DNA of 64,000 nt from Zobellia alginiliquefaciens (GCF_029323795.1 NZ_CP119758.1:4960001-5024000); one strand, 5' to 3'. Positions 21,701-29,716 are shown, numbered from the stretch's first letter. Notes: generated by a model from the sequence alone, not told the origin. Numbers and translations are program-made.

Positions 21701-21845
21701 CCGTATTATCCAACACTGTTCCACTAACCGCAATTTCTTGGGCTTGGGACTGGCCATAGGCAAATGCTAACAGCCATAACAACCCCGCCAGAAACTTTTG
21801 GGGATGCCAGTTTTTACTTGTCCGTTTTGTTAATTTCATAAACAT
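18720..21845 (-). CDS. susC: SusC/RagA family TonB-linked outer membrane transporter
   Basis: This 1041-residue protein has a signal peptide ending around AYGQSQAQ, a carboxypeptidase-regulatory-like domain (about 36-120, VSGTVLDNTGLPLAGANV), a TonB box region (VVIGYGTQKKSDLTGA), a plug (about 130-240) and a long beta-barrel that ends with a C-terminal Phe/Leu-rich strand (TFLFGINLTL). It imports glycan oligomers across the outer membrane with TonB energy. The first ATG gives MFMKLTK; an ATG two codons later is equally possible. It is the first gene of the minus-strand cluster. A repeat pair at 21913-21945 and a candidate -7 at 21884-21891 lie just upstream. Confidence 0.97.
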   Translation of the reverse strand: MFMKLTKRTSKNWHPQKFLAGLLWLLAFAYGQSQAQEIAVSGTVLDNTGLPLAGANVLVKGTTTGTQTDFDGNYTISADGTATLIFSYIGFTTQEIAVNNRQTIDISLAEDASKLDEVVVIGYGTQKKSDLTGAISSVSSEEINEIAVVTVGQALQGRAPGVNVTASTGQPGANSTIRIRGVGTVNNSDPYVIIDGVPGNLNNLNSADVKSIEVLKDASATAIYGSNGANGVILVTTKTGRPGKVTVNFDSYIGTQERARDLDMLDSQQWAGLVNEGYTNDGLAPKFSAEEIADMNTYDWGNLIFRTGFIQNNQLSVSGGNEFASYFVSYGYTDQAGILKSSAFNRHNIRINNEYKLNDNITLGHRLSYSVRNQNTRSESGVWLWGQTAIQGYGWEPNIPFYTADGLYSSPTSVSAIHPDAEVRYRTNENTNREFNLNAYLNINFLRNFSFRTTYAPQFTTSERYDFDPVIDPDNVGYGVTGGILRTQNQLESRADQTRSYTWSNVLTYNNEFGKHGVTAMVGHEQQEFTGINTRAFATDISDLFGNNVVVEDGNSTTGAGNRWESNLFSLFSRLIYNYDDRYLLTATVRRDGSSKFGPDKRYGTFPAAALSWNVHNEKFMKDSFFNQFKVRTGIGEIGNRSIDDFAFFSELSVGPTAGVDVVFGNQRASGAASKGVPNPLLQWESTTTTNVGIDLGFLNNQLTFSVDYFDRKTKDMILLIPPTTQSSGLTESTLFNKGTMSNKGWEFALGYSKQYEDFGFSIGANMDMIDNELTSLDTNNAFLAVGGAFGQNGFLRSEPGYEVSYFYGYETDGVFQNEGEVTAGAEQGAVPGDIRFVDQLTVDTDGDGVADQADGVINADDRTKIGSPHADFNYSFNLDFNYKNWDLGIFFQGTQGNEIFSSLPYFFESELGSGLQESALGRWHGEGTSNTLPRLTLAGNARNIQISDRYVYDGSYLRVKNLQLGYNFSADLVDKIGLDKLRVYISGQNLHTFTKYDIGFDPEIGQSPNEFGENNSLIIGLDRGGYPQPRTFLFGINLTL

Positions 21846-21912
21846 TTTGGTTTAATTGAGTTAATTATTTTTCAGAGTTTATCAAATGTGCCGTTTATTT
21901 AACCATTCTTTA

Positions 21913-21945
21913 ACAACAAATGGTCAGATGAGTACAACAAATGGT
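21913..21945 (-). repeat. Tandem 12-bp direct repeats upstream of susC (regulator site candidate)
   Basis: ACAACAAATGGT occurs at 21913-21924 and again at 21934-21945, exactly 21 bp apart start to start (two helical turns). On the minus strand this reads ACCATTTGTTGT twice, directly upstream of the susC -7 candidate. Direct repeats on one helix face suit a dimer of AraC-type DNA-binding domains such as the one at the C-terminus of the HTCS protein. The assignment to that protein is inference. Confidence 0.6.
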
Positions 21946-22037
21946 TCTAACCTTAAAATAAGTGTCCTAATTACACAAAATGAAGAAACTAGCTTTGTAA
22001 AACACCGATAACCATAACTATAAGGGTCTCCCCTAGT

Positions 22038-22059
22038 GAATGTTTACAGATAAACATTC
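22038..22059. repeat. Perfect 22-bp inverted repeat (operator or hairpin)
   Basis: GAATGTTTA (22038-22046) and TAAACATTC (22051-22059) are perfect complements around the spacer CAGA; a further TAGT/ACTA match continues the symmetry after a one-base offset. No T-tract follows on either strand, so a protein-binding operator is likelier than a terminator. Confidence 0.5.
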
Positions 22060-22140
22060 TACTATAAAAAAGACAATATGTTACCCTTTAATTCTCCTAT
22101 TACCCATTTGTGATAGGCAACCAACAACCCCAAAACCATA

Positions 22141-22157
22141 ATATGACCGGTTCATAT
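22141..22157. promoter_or_regulatory. 17-bp near-palindrome upstream of uxuB
   Basis: ATATGACCGGTTCATAT matches its reverse complement at 14 of 17 positions. It sits about 25-40 bp upstream of a TATCTTGT element and about 56 bp before the uxuB ATG, the usual place for a LacI- or GntR-type operator. No such regulator is encoded in the window. Confidence 0.4.
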
Positions 22158-22212
22158 CTAGGTAATCGGTTAGATTGTTTTATCTTGTGCTTTTTAATAA
22201 TAAACCATAACT

Positions 22213-23019
22213 ATGTTTGATATAGAAAATAAGATTGCAGTTATAACTGGAGCTAGTGGCGCTTTAGCAGGAAGTGTTGCCAAAAGTCTTGCCAAGTCCG
22301 GAGCTAAGTTGGCATTGTTAACGCGTAAGCGGAATTCTGTACAATCGCTTTTAGATGAAATTAAAACCGTGGGCGGACACGCTAAAGCATATGAAGCCGA
22401 TATATTAAGTGAGAACTCTTTAGAAAATGCTAAAAACGAAATTTTGTCCGATTTTGGCAGAATTGATATTCTTCTAAATATTGCAGGCGGCAACTTACCT
22501 GGTGCAACAGTTGCTCCCGGACAAACCATTTTTGACATCAAGATTGACGACTTTAATAAGGTTACCGAACTTAATCTTAACGGTACCCTTATTCCTTCCT
22601 TAATTTTTGGTAAAGTTATGTCCGAACAGAAAGAGGGCGTTATCATTAATTATTCTTCTATGGCAGCCGATCGTGTTATTACAAGAGTTGCCGGATACTC
22701 TGCTTCAAAAGCGGCTATGGAAAATTTTACCAGATGGATGTCCGTAGAAATGGCTACCAAGTTCGGCAGTGGTATTCGCGTTAATGCAATAGCTCCGGGC
22801 TTTTTTATCGGGAAGCAGAACAAAGCGCTGCTAACCAATGAAGATGGTTCTTTCACCGAACGTGGGGAGACCATTATAAAAAATACGCCCATGGGTCGTT
22901 TTGGCGAAGTAGGCGAACTTAATGGTGCTATTCAATTTTTATGTAGCGATGCCTCTAAGTTTATCACAGGAATCGTACTTCCTGTAGATGGTGGGTTCAG
23001 TGCTTTTAGCGGTGTCTAA
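22213..23019 (+). CDS. uxuB: SDR-type D-mannonate oxidoreductase (fructuronate reductase)
   Basis: This 268-residue short-chain dehydrogenase has the cofactor motif TGASGALAG near the N-terminus, NIAGG, and catalytic Ser and YSASKAA. The C-terminal part (VNAIAPGFF, DGSFTERG, TPMGRFGE, PVDGGFSAFSGV) resembles the SDR-type UxuB known from Bacillus rather than the long-chain E. coli enzyme. It should interconvert D-fructuronate and D-mannonate using NAD(P)H in the cytoplasm. It is followed after 52 bp by uxuA, the next pathway step, which supports the assignment. It is divergent from susC. An ORF on the opposite strand over its first half is a shadow. Confidence 0.88.
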   Translation: MFDIENKIAVITGASGALAGSVAKSLAKSGAKLALLTRKRNSVQSLLDEIKTVGGHAKAYEADILSENSLENAKNEILSDFGRIDILLNIAGGNLPGATVAPGQTIFDIKIDDFNKVTELNLNGTLIPSLIFGKVMSEQKEGVIINYSSMAADRVITRVAGYSASKAAMENFTRWMSVEMATKFGSGIRVNAIAPGFFIGKQNKALLTNEDGSFTERGETIIKNTPMGRFGEVGELNGAIQFLCSDASKFITGIVLPVDGGFSAFSGV

Positions 23020-23071
23020 GATCCCAGAGTTTTAAACCAAAAAATAATGAACTAATTAAGAAGAACCTAAT

Positions 23072-24274
23072 ATGGAACAAACATGGAGATGGTATGGGCC
23101 CAATGACCCTGTTAGCCTACAAGATATTAAACAGGCTGGGGCCACGGGTGTTGTAACCGCGTTGCACCACATACCCAATGGTGAAATTTGGTCAATATCA
23201 GAAATACAAGAGCGCAAAAATCTTTTAGAAAAAAATGGTTTGGTTTGGTCCGTTGTTGAGTCACTCCCTATTCATGAAAGTATCAAGACTCAGCAAGCAG
23301 GTTTTGAAAAACTTATTGAAAATTACAAGATTAGTCTAAAAAATCTGGCTCAGTGCGGTGTAAACGTTGTATGCTATAACTTCATGCCTGTCCTTGATTG
23401 GACACGTACAAGTTTGGACTATGAAGTAGCCGATGGCTCAAAAGCCCTACTTTTTGATGCTACCGCACTTGCAGCTTTTGACCTTTTTATTTTAAAAAGA
23501 CCGAACGCAGAAAAAAGTTTTACGGAAGCTCAAATTGAAGCCGCAAAAACCTATTATACGGCCATGACCGACGATGACATCTATAAACTGGTAAAAACCA
23601 TTATAGCCGGTTTACCAGGGTCTTCTGAAACTTATAATATACCTAAGACCGGTTTTGACCTTAGTCCGTTTCAGGCTACCCTAGATACTTATCAGGGTAT
23701 GAACGAGGATGATATGCGTAACAATCTCGTTTACTTTTTAAATGCAATCATGCTTACTGCTGAAGAAAATGGGATACTCATGTGCATTCATCCAGATGAC
23801 CCACCATTTTCTATCTTAGGTTTGCCTAGAATCATGAGGAATGAAGCGGATTATGCTTATATTTTTGACCAAGTAAAGTCCATAAACAATGGAATCACAT
23901 TTTGCACTGGTTCTTTAGGAGCTAGAGCGGATAATGATCTGCCCAAAATGTTTGAACGATTTGCAGATCGTGTACACTTTATTCATTTGCGAAGTACAAA
24001 ACGTGATGAAAATGGAAATTTCTATGAAGCCAATCATTTAGAAGGAGACGTACCCATGTATGATTTGGTAAAGCTGATAGTATCCGAAGAAAAAAGAAGA
24101 AAAACAGAAGGTCGGCAGGATGCCATAATACCAATGCGGCCTGATCACGGTCACCAGATGTTGGACGACCTCCATAAAAAAACCAATCCCGGTTACTCAG
24201 CTATTGGTCGCTTACGCGGATTAGCGGAATTACGGGGATTGGAATTAGGAATTCGAAAAGCGTTTTTCGAATAA
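23072..24274 (+). CDS. uxuA: Mannonate dehydratase
   Basis: This 400-residue protein matches UxuA throughout: start METQ-like segment with [35 protein letters not shown], a conserved [12 protein letters not shown] block, and the metal-site region [17 protein letters not shown]. It converts D-mannonate to 2-keto-3-deoxy-D-gluconate. Length is normal for the family. It lies 52 bp after uxuB and ends 2 bp from the stop of convergent eda. Together they make most of the fructuronate branch; KDG kinase and uronate isomerase are not in the window. Confidence 0.96.
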   Translation: MEQTWRWYGPNDPVSLQDIKQAGATGVVTALHHIPNGEIWSISEIQERKNLLEKNGLVWSVVESLPIHESIKTQQAGFEKLIENYKISLKNLAQCGVNVVCYNFMPVLDWTRTSLDYEVADGSKALLFDATALAAFDLFILKRPNAEKSFTEAQIEAAKTYYTAMTDDDIYKLVKTIIAGLPGSSETYNIPKTGFDLSPFQATLDTYQGMNEDDMRNNLVYFLNAIMLTAEENGILMCIHPDDPPFSILGLPRIMRNEADYAYIFDQVKSINNGITFCTGSLGARADNDLPKMFERFADRVHFIHLRSTKRDENGNFYEANHLEGDVPMYDLVKLIVSEEKRRKTEGRQDAIIPMRPDHGHQMLDDLHKKTNPGYSAIGRLRGLAELRGLELGIRKAFFE

Positions 24275-24276
24275 TA

Positions 24277-24945
24277 TTAAGCTCTTAACGTTTTAATCAA
24301 CGCCAGGGTTTCTCTCACACGATTTTCTAGGCCAGCATAATCTTTGTTGGCCAGAATATCTTTGCTAATGAGCTGAGAGCCCATACCTACACAGGTTACA
24401 CCCGCATCAAACCAACCTTTTAAGTTAGCCTCATCTGTGCTAACCCCTCCTGTTGGCATAACGCTCGTCCATGGTTGCGGACCTTTTATAGCCTTCACAT
24501 AACCTGGCCCGTAAGTTGATCCTGGGAAAAGTTTAATGATTTCACAACCCATTTCTTCCGCACGGTTAATTTCCGCCAAAGAACCACAACCTGGCGACCA
24601 AAGTACTTTTCTTCGGTTACAAGCAATAGCAATATCTTCACGAAGAGATGGAGTAACAATAAAGTTCGCACCCATTTGCATAAACAAACTTGCAGCAGCT
24701 GCATCAGTGATAGAACCTACACCCATAATCATTCCGGGAAGTTCTTTTATCGCATATTTATTCAATTCTAAAAAGACCTCGTAAGCAAAATCACCACGAG
24801 CGGTGAACTCCATTAAACGTGAGCCGCCATCATAACATGCTTTTAAAACTTTTTTACCCAATTCTACATCTGGGTGATAAAATAATGGTACCATACCGTT
24901 TTCTTTCATAACGGATGCCACCTCTATTCTTGAATACTGAGCCAT
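24277..24945 (-). CDS. eda: KDPG / KHG aldolase
   Basis: This 222-residue class I aldolase has the conserved Glu in LMEFTARG (Glu46), VGSITD, IVTPS, SPGCGSLAE, the Schiff-base Lys in IIKLFPG (Lys138), and the phosphate loop PTGGVS. It cleaves 2-keto-3-deoxy-6-phosphogluconate to pyruvate and glyceraldehyde 3-phosphate. It is convergent with uxuA (2 bp between stops), so it is not co-transcribed with the two genes whose product it finally consumes. A CATTTGTTCGT box at 24980-24990, about 35 bp upstream of its start, shares eight bases with the susC-upstream repeats. Confidence 0.94.
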   Translation of the reverse strand: MAQYSRIEVASVMKENGMVPLFYHPDVELGKKVLKACYDGGSRLMEFTARGDFAYEVFLELNKYAIKELPGMIMGVGSITDAAAASLFMQMGANFIVTPSLREDIAIACNRRKVLWSPGCGSLAEINRAEEMGCEIIKLFPGSTYGPGYVKAIKGPQPWTSVMPTGGVSTDEANLKGWFDAGVTCVGMGSQLISKDILANKDYAGLENRVRETLALIKTLRA

Positions 24946-25245
24946 ATTTATAGTTTATAGTTAATTATTTTTCTTGTATCATTTGTTCGTAAAAATAGGT
25001 GATATTTTTTTCGACCGACACAAAACTAAGGTTTCCTTGAAATTAATCAACCATAATTGGCTATCAATTAGTGGGTATAGAATGTGTTTAACAATATGTG
25101 TTGCTTTTGAGATATAACAAATCACACGACTATCAACATAATTGTTTGACCTTATTCAAAAAAACGAATAATATGACCATTGAACAAAAATTAAGAATCA
25201 CACATTAAAATTTGCTTTCATTTGTTGTTCATAAAAACCAATAAA
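24946..25245. other. Intergenic region between eda and the Bax-inhibitor gene
   Basis: No gene is seen in this 300-bp AT-rich stretch. It is divergent. Boxes CATTTGTTCGT (24980-24990) and CATTTGTTGT (25219-25228) resemble the repeats upstream of susC; the second shares ten bases with them. No convincing TAnnTTTG promoter was found. Confidence 0.4.
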
Positions 25246-25953
25246 ATGGAAAACCACCAAACCACAAATACCCAAATGGTAAGTATGCTTACCGATGTTG
25301 AACGCGCTTCTTTTTATAGAAAAACCTACACTCACCTAGCAGGTGCAGTTTTACTTTTTATTCTTGTAGAAACTTTATTTTTTCAAATACCGGCCGTCCT
25401 GAATCTCGCCCTTTCCCTTACTGGCGGTTATAGCTGGCTAATAATGTTGGGCGGGTTTATGCTAATTACAAATTATGCCGAACGCCTTGCCTTGAAGAGC
25501 GAGAATACGAACTTACACTATGTAGGTCTCATACTTTATGTTATTGCAGAAGCCTTTATATTCATTCCGTTAATATTTATAGCTATAATGGCTACGGATG
25601 AAGGGTCCATGAGTATTCTTAATCAAGCTGCAATTATGACTTTATCATTGTTTACAGGACTCTCGGCAATAGTATTTTTGACAAAAAAAGATTTCTCTTT
25701 TCTTAAATCGATTTTAGCTGTTGGGTTTGCCATTGCACTCGGTTTAATCGTGGCAGGTATCCTATTTGGTTTTAACCTAGGCCTTTGGTTTAGTGCCGCT
25801 ATGGTAGTACTGGCATCTGGTTCTATATTGTACCAAACCTCAAACCTAGTCCATAAATATAATTCAAACCAGCACGTTGCTGCATCACTTGGCCTTTTTG
25901 CAAGCTTGATGCTTTTATTTTGGTATATCTTAAGTATTCTTTCTAGAGATTAA
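25246..25953 (+). CDS. Bax inhibitor-1 / YccA family membrane protein
   Basis: The protein is 235 residues from the ATG at 25246 (MENHQTT); an upstream TTG eight codons earlier is in frame but less likely. It has about seven hydrophobic segments after a short polar N-terminus ending in VERASFYRKTYTHLAGAV. This arrangement, and the RxxFYRKTYxH N-terminal pattern, fit the BI-1/YccA family, an inner-membrane group with proposed ion-leak or protease-modulating roles. A terminator follows at 25978. It is divergent from eda and probably unrelated to it in function. Confidence 0.88.
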   Translation: MENHQTTNTQMVSMLTDVERASFYRKTYTHLAGAVLLFILVETLFFQIPAVLNLALSLTGGYSWLIMLGGFMLITNYAERLALKSENTNLHYVGLILYVIAEAFIFIPLIFIAIMATDEGSMSILNQAAIMTLSLFTGLSAIVFLTKKDFSFLKSILAVGFAIALGLIVAGILFGFNLGLWFSAAMVVLASGSILYQTSNLVHKYNSNQHVAASLGLFASLMLLFWYILSILSRD

Positions 25954-25977
25954 AAAGTAAGTGTTTATTTTTAAGTG

Positions 25978-26011
25978 AAAAGTCTCTGTTGTTTTAAGAG
26001 GCTTTTTTTTT
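25978..26011 (+). terminator. Intrinsic terminator after the Bax-inhibitor gene
   Basis: AAAGTCTC (about 25979-25986) pairs with GAGGCTTT (about 25998-26005, one G-U) and is followed by a run of T to 26011. It precedes the true start of the next gene, so the longer reading frame beginning at 25975 is not used. Confidence 0.7.
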
Positions 26012-26018
26012 ATCTTTC
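25989..26018 (+). promoter_or_regulatory. Candidate promoter of the 26044 gene, inside the terminator
   Basis: TTG at 25989-25991 and TATCTTTC at 26011-26018 are 22 bp apart start to start, close to the Bacteroidota TTG / TAnnTTTG spacing and identical to the arrangement before sdaA. The -33 part lies in the loop of the upstream terminator. The last base of the -7 element is C rather than G. Confidence 0.4.
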
Positions 26019-26043
26019 CATTTCACCTAACCCCTGTTATCCT

Positions 26044-26472
26044 ATGAAAAGTGGAAAGACCCTCTTACTTATTTTTTTGTTTGCATTTGGTTCTATAACT
26101 GCACAAAATAGCGACATTGAAACCATACAGAATATACTGGACGAGCAAGAAAAAGCATGGTCCGACCATAATTTAGAAAAGTTTATGCAGGGCTATTGGA
26201 AATCTGATGAGCTTACGTATTATAGCGGTGGCAAAATCACAAAGGGTTGGCAAACTACCTTAGGTAACTATAAAAAAGGGTATCCTACTAAGGCTCATAC
26301 CGGAAAACTGAATTTTAAAGTGGACCAGATTACCAAAATCACTGAAGACTCATATTACGTAATGGGACAGTACTTTTTGACCCGAGAAGCAGGGGATGCC
26401 AATGGTACTTTCATGATTATTTTTAAGAAGATAGATGGCAAATGGAAAATTATTGCAGATTCCTCTTGTTAA
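26044..26472 (+). CDS. Secreted SnoaL/DUF4440-like (NTF2 fold) protein
   Basis: The protein is 142 residues from the ATG at 26044. That start gives a clean signal peptide (MKSGKTLLLIFLFAFG, cleavage near ITAQ) and lies downstream of the terminator, so the in-frame ATG at 25975 is rejected. The mature part has the NTF2-like pattern: NILDEQEKAWSDHNLEKFMQGYW, then strands ending in FMIIFKKIDGKWKIIADSS. Members of this fold are small enzymes or binding proteins; no active-site assignment can be made. A second NTF2-like exported protein occurs at 37545-38012 but the two are not close copies. Confidence 0.8.
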   Translation: MKSGKTLLLIFLFAFGSITAQNSDIETIQNILDEQEKAWSDHNLEKFMQGYWKSDELTYYSGGKITKGWQTTLGNYKKGYPTKAHTGKLNFKVDQITKITEDSYYVMGQYFLTREAGDANGTFMIIFKKIDGKWKIIADSSC

Positions 26473-26505
26473 TACCTTTCTCTTGAAAATCCAGAAATTA
26501 AACTT

Positions 26506-27441
26506 CTAGTTTTTCTCTTCTTCTAAAACTTTAACCGTAGGAGCAGTAGAATAATACTTTAGGCGCCGTGTGGTGTAGGTGTTATTGGGTGTTATAATTT
26601 TTTTTACCCAGTTATTCGCTGGTGTACCATCAAACTGATAAATATATTCTTGAGTTAAAACGCCAAATCGTTTTTGTGTTTTGACCGTGGTTAAGAAGCC
26701 ATTTTCATCATATTGATACCGCTCTTCATTTTGCGGAATCCATTTTTTGGTAGAGCTATCATACATCAACTCCTTTAGCATGGTCAATTCATATTTCTCA
26801 TTAAAAACCTCAACAGTTTTTGAGGTGAGGTTACCCTCCATATAGTTTTCTAAAACTACTTTTTTAAACTTCCTTCCGTTCTCCATTAAAGGAGTGGCCG
26901 TGGTTAATTTAAAAATAACACCGTTCACCTGTTGTTCAACCGTACTTAAACTGTCCGTATTTTTATACTCAAAGTTGTTCTCATCTATACCACTGGTGTT
27001 CGTACGAACAAGCTTTATTAGCTTTTCTTCATCATTATACGAATAGACATTTTTTTCTATAAGCTCCTTCTCGTAAGAAACTATATTCTCTGTTATCTTT
27101 TTACCGCCTACCGTATCAACTTCATAAAAACTGGCGATAGAAGTGGCATAATCAAAAGCACCATCAGAATAATTTTCTACTCTTCTTTCTTTTAAAAACC
27201 CATCCTCATATTTATAGTAGGTGGTTTCGTGGTCCGTATCGTTATACCGTGTAACTGACTTAGATAAAAATCCATTCAAATTAAAATAATATTCCTCTTT
27301 ACCATAATCGGTAATTACGAAACACGATTTCACATTTCCCTTCAGATTAAAATCGGATACTTTAAAAATCTCTATGTCTTGAGAAAATACCACGGAAGAC
27401 ATTCCCCATACCATACATACAAACAAGAATTTTTTCACCAT
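26506..27441 (-). CDS. Exported protein of unknown function with YD-like repeats
   Basis: This 311-residue protein has a signal peptide (MVKKFLFVCMVWGMSSVVFS, then Q-DIEIF). The body is built from short beta-hairpin units with a recurring tyrosine pattern (GKEEYYFNLNGFLSKSV, TYYKYEDGFLKERRV, ERYQYDENGFLTTVK), as in RHS/YD-type or MORN-like sheets. No catalytic motif is evident. It sits between the NTF2-like gene (convergent) and dnaK (same strand, 128 bp away behind the dnaK terminator is downstream, so it has its own promoter). Function unknown. Confidence 0.75.
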   Translation of the reverse strand: MVKKFLFVCMVWGMSSVVFSQDIEIFKVSDFNLKGNVKSCFVITDYGKEEYYFNLNGFLSKSVTRYNDTDHETTYYKYEDGFLKERRVENYSDGAFDYATSIASFYEVDTVGGKKITENIVSYEKELIEKNVYSYNDEEKLIKLVRTNTSGIDENNFEYKNTDSLSTVEQQVNGVIFKLTTATPLMENGRKFKKVVLENYMEGNLTSKTVEVFNEKYELTMLKELMYDSSTKKWIPQNEERYQYDENGFLTTVKTQKRFGVLTQEYIYQFDGTPANNWVKKIITPNNTYTTRRLKYYSTAPTVKVLEEEKN

Positions 27442-27503
27442 ACTACAAAACTACTTGATATTCTGGCAACTGAAAACAAAAGCCGTACCAAATCGACAAA
27501 ACG

Positions 27504-27538
27504 AAAAAAACCCGCCCAATTATAGAAATTGAGCGGGT
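27504..27538 (-). terminator. dnaK terminator
   Basis: ACCCGC-CAATT (27510-27521) pairs with AATTGAGCGGGT (27527-27538); on the minus strand the hairpin is followed by a run of seven T (27504-27510). It begins about 30 bp after the dnaK stop and is a strong intrinsic terminator. Confidence 0.85.
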
Positions 27539-27569
27539 CTTAATTATTTATAGCGCTAAGCGCATATGT

Positions 27570-29477
27570 TTACTTAACTTCTTCGAAGTCTACATCTTCA
27601 ACGTTATCGCCTTCTGTTGGCTCTTCTGCAGAAGCAGTATCACCTTCAGGAGCCGCACCGTTTTGTTGTGCTTCAGCTTGCGCTTTGTACATTTCTTCAG
27701 ATGCAACTTTCCATGCCTCATTGATTTTATCCAAAGCTGGAGATATAACAGCTAAGTCTTTAGACTCATATGCTGCTTTCAATTCAGTTAAAGCTTCTTC
27801 AACCGGCTTTTTCTTATCTTCTGATAATTTATCACCAAATTCTTTAAGTTGCTTTTCCGTTTGAAAAATCATACCGTCAGCTTCGTTCAACTTATCGGCA
27901 GTCTCTTTTGCTTTCTTATCAGACTCTGCATTCGCTTCTGCCTCAGCTTTCATTTTCTTGATTTCTTCTTCTGTAAGACCAGAGGAAGCTTCAATTCTAA
28001 TGTCCTGAGATTTTCCTGTAGCTTTATCCGTTGCAGAAACTTTGATGATACCGTTCGCATCAATATCAAAAGTCACTTCAATTTGAGGTGTACCTCTTTG
28101 TGCTGGTGGAATACCATCTAAGTGAAAACGACCTATTGTCTTGTTATCAGAAGCCATTGGACGCTCACCTTGCAATACGTGAATCTCCACTGATGGCTGA
28201 TTATCCGCTGCCGTAGAGAATACTTGAGATTTCTTGGTAGGAATCGTAGTATTCGCTTCGATCAACTTTGTCATTACACTACCCATAGTCTCAATACCTA
28301 GAGACAACGGAGTAACATCCAATAACAATACATCTTTTACATCACCTGTAAGAACACCACCTTGAATACCTGCTCCAATAGCTACAACCTCATCTGGATT
28401 CACCCCTTTAGAAGGCTTCTTACCAAAGAATTTTTCAACAGCATCAACAACAGCCGGAATTCTTGTTGAACCACCTACAAGGATAATTTCATCAATATCA
28501 CTTTTAGAAAGACCAGCAGCTTTAAGTGCAGTCTGACAAGGCTCAATAGTACGTTTTACCAAATCTTCGATCAATTGCTCAAACTTGGCTCTAGTAAGTG
28601 TACGAACCAAATGCTTAGGTCCTGAAGCGGTAGCCGTTACATACGGTAAATTAATTTCCGTTTGTGCTGAAGAAGACAATTCAATTTTTGCTTTCTCGGC
28701 AGCTTCACGCAAACGTTGCAATGCCATAGCATCTTTACGTAAGTCAATGCTTTCGTCTTTGTTGAATTCATCAGCCAACCAATCAATAATTTTTTGATCA
28801 ACATCATCACCACCTAAGTGTGTATCTCCATCAGTAGCCAATACTTCAAAAACACCGTCACCCAACTCTAGGATAGATACATCATGTGTACCACCACCAA
28901 AGTCAAAAACAACTATTTTCTGATCTGTATCTTTTTTGTCCATACCGTAAGCCAAAGAAGCTGCGGTAGGCTCGTTTATAATACGCTCTACAGTAAGACC
29001 TGCTATCTCACCTGCTTCTTTAGTGGCTTGACGCTGTGCATCGTTAAAGTAAGCTGGTACAGTAATTACTGCACGGCTAACGTCTTGTCCTAAATAGTCT
29101 TCTGCCGTTTTCTTCATTTTTTGAAGAATCATTGCAGAAAGCTCTTGTGGTGAATACAAACGACCATCAATATCTACACGTGGCGTGTCATTATCACCTT
29201 TTACTACTTTATAAGGTACTCTTTCAGCTTCTTTACTAGACTCTGAAAATTTGTTACCCATAAAACGCTTAATAGAATATATAGTGTTATTAGGGTTAGT
29301 TACCGCTTGTCTCTTTGCCGGATCACCAACTTTAATCTCACCACCTTCTACAAATGCGATCACAGATGGCGTAGTTCTTTTTCCTTCTGCATTAGGGATC
29401 ACTACCGGTTCGTTACCTTCCATAACGGAAACACAGGAGTTGGTAGTACCCAAGTCAATACCTATAATTTTACTCAT
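27570..29477 (-). CDS. dnaK: Chaperone DnaK (Hsp70)
   Basis: This 635-residue protein is full-length DnaK. The ATPase domain starts [16 protein letters not shown] and contains [40 protein letters not shown] and GGSTRIPAV. The linker [16 protein letters not shown] leads into the substrate-binding domain, a helical lid and an acidic tail ([12 protein letters not shown]). The motif normally written GGGTFDVS reads GGGTHDVS here. It refolds client proteins with DnaJ and GrpE, which are not encoded nearby. It is divergent from sdaA (292-bp gap) and has its own terminator. No CIRCE element was found. Confidence 0.99.
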   Translation of the reverse strand: MSKIIGIDLGTTNSCVSVMEGNEPVVIPNAEGKRTTPSVIAFVEGGEIKVGDPAKRQAVTNPNNTIYSIKRFMGNKFSESSKEAERVPYKVVKGDNDTPRVDIDGRLYSPQELSAMILQKMKKTAEDYLGQDVSRAVITVPAYFNDAQRQATKEAGEIAGLTVERIINEPTAASLAYGMDKKDTDQKIVVFDFGGGTHDVSILELGDGVFEVLATDGDTHLGGDDVDQKIIDWLADEFNKDESIDLRKDAMALQRLREAAEKAKIELSSSAQTEINLPYVTATASGPKHLVRTLTRAKFEQLIEDLVKRTIEPCQTALKAAGLSKSDIDEIILVGGSTRIPAVVDAVEKFFGKKPSKGVNPDEVVAIGAGIQGGVLTGDVKDVLLLDVTPLSLGIETMGSVMTKLIEANTTIPTKKSQVFSTAADNQPSVEIHVLQGERPMASDNKTIGRFHLDGIPPAQRGTPQIEVTFDIDANGIIKVSATDKATGKSQDIRIEASSGLTEEEIKKMKAEAEANAESDKKAKETADKLNEADGMIFQTEKQLKEFGDKLSEDKKKPVEEALTELKAAYESKDLAVISPALDKINEAWKVASEEMYKAQAEAQQNGAAPEGDTASAEEPTEGDNVEDVDFEEVK

Positions 29478-29716
29478 GCTATATGTTTTAAATATTAGTG
29501 CTAATTTTTATAATCGATTACTAATTGTCAAACAATATGCCAACCAACGGCAACCTGACATGATGTCATTTTTACATTTACAAGCAGCTCTGAACACGCC
29601 ATAAACAGCAGTTTCTATTGTAAAAGGCGACAATTTGATATAAATAAGTAGGATACTCCTGCTTACTTTTCTGAAAAAATTAGTGACAGGACCGTTTTTC
29701 TACGCTTTATTTTTCC

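Larger units (their letters stand above)
21846..22212. promoter_or_regulatory. Divergent control region between susC and uxuB
   Basis: This 367-bp stretch holds no gene. It contains, in order, a possible susC -7 element (CACATTTG on the minus strand, 21884-21891), two identical 12-bp direct repeats (21913-21945), a perfect 22-bp inverted repeat (22038-22059), a related box CCATTTGTG at 22105-22113, a 17-bp near-palindrome (22141-22157), and a TATCTTGT possible -7 for uxuB at 22181-22188. No TTG element sits at the right distance from the last one, as expected for an activated or repressed promoter. Confidence 0.55.

Noticed and set aside
22194-22646. 150-codon minus-strand ORF over the start of uxuB
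   Set aside because: It is an antisense shadow of a well-supported SDR gene with no recognisable motif.
25975-26043. Longer N-terminus for the NTF2-like protein
   Set aside because: It overlaps a terminator and hides a normal signal peptide that starts at 26044.
29495-29504. TTAGTGCTAA upstream of dnaK, resembling half of a CIRCE element
   Set aside because: The second half-site at the required 9-bp spacing is absent, and HrcA control of dnaK is not usual in this phylum.
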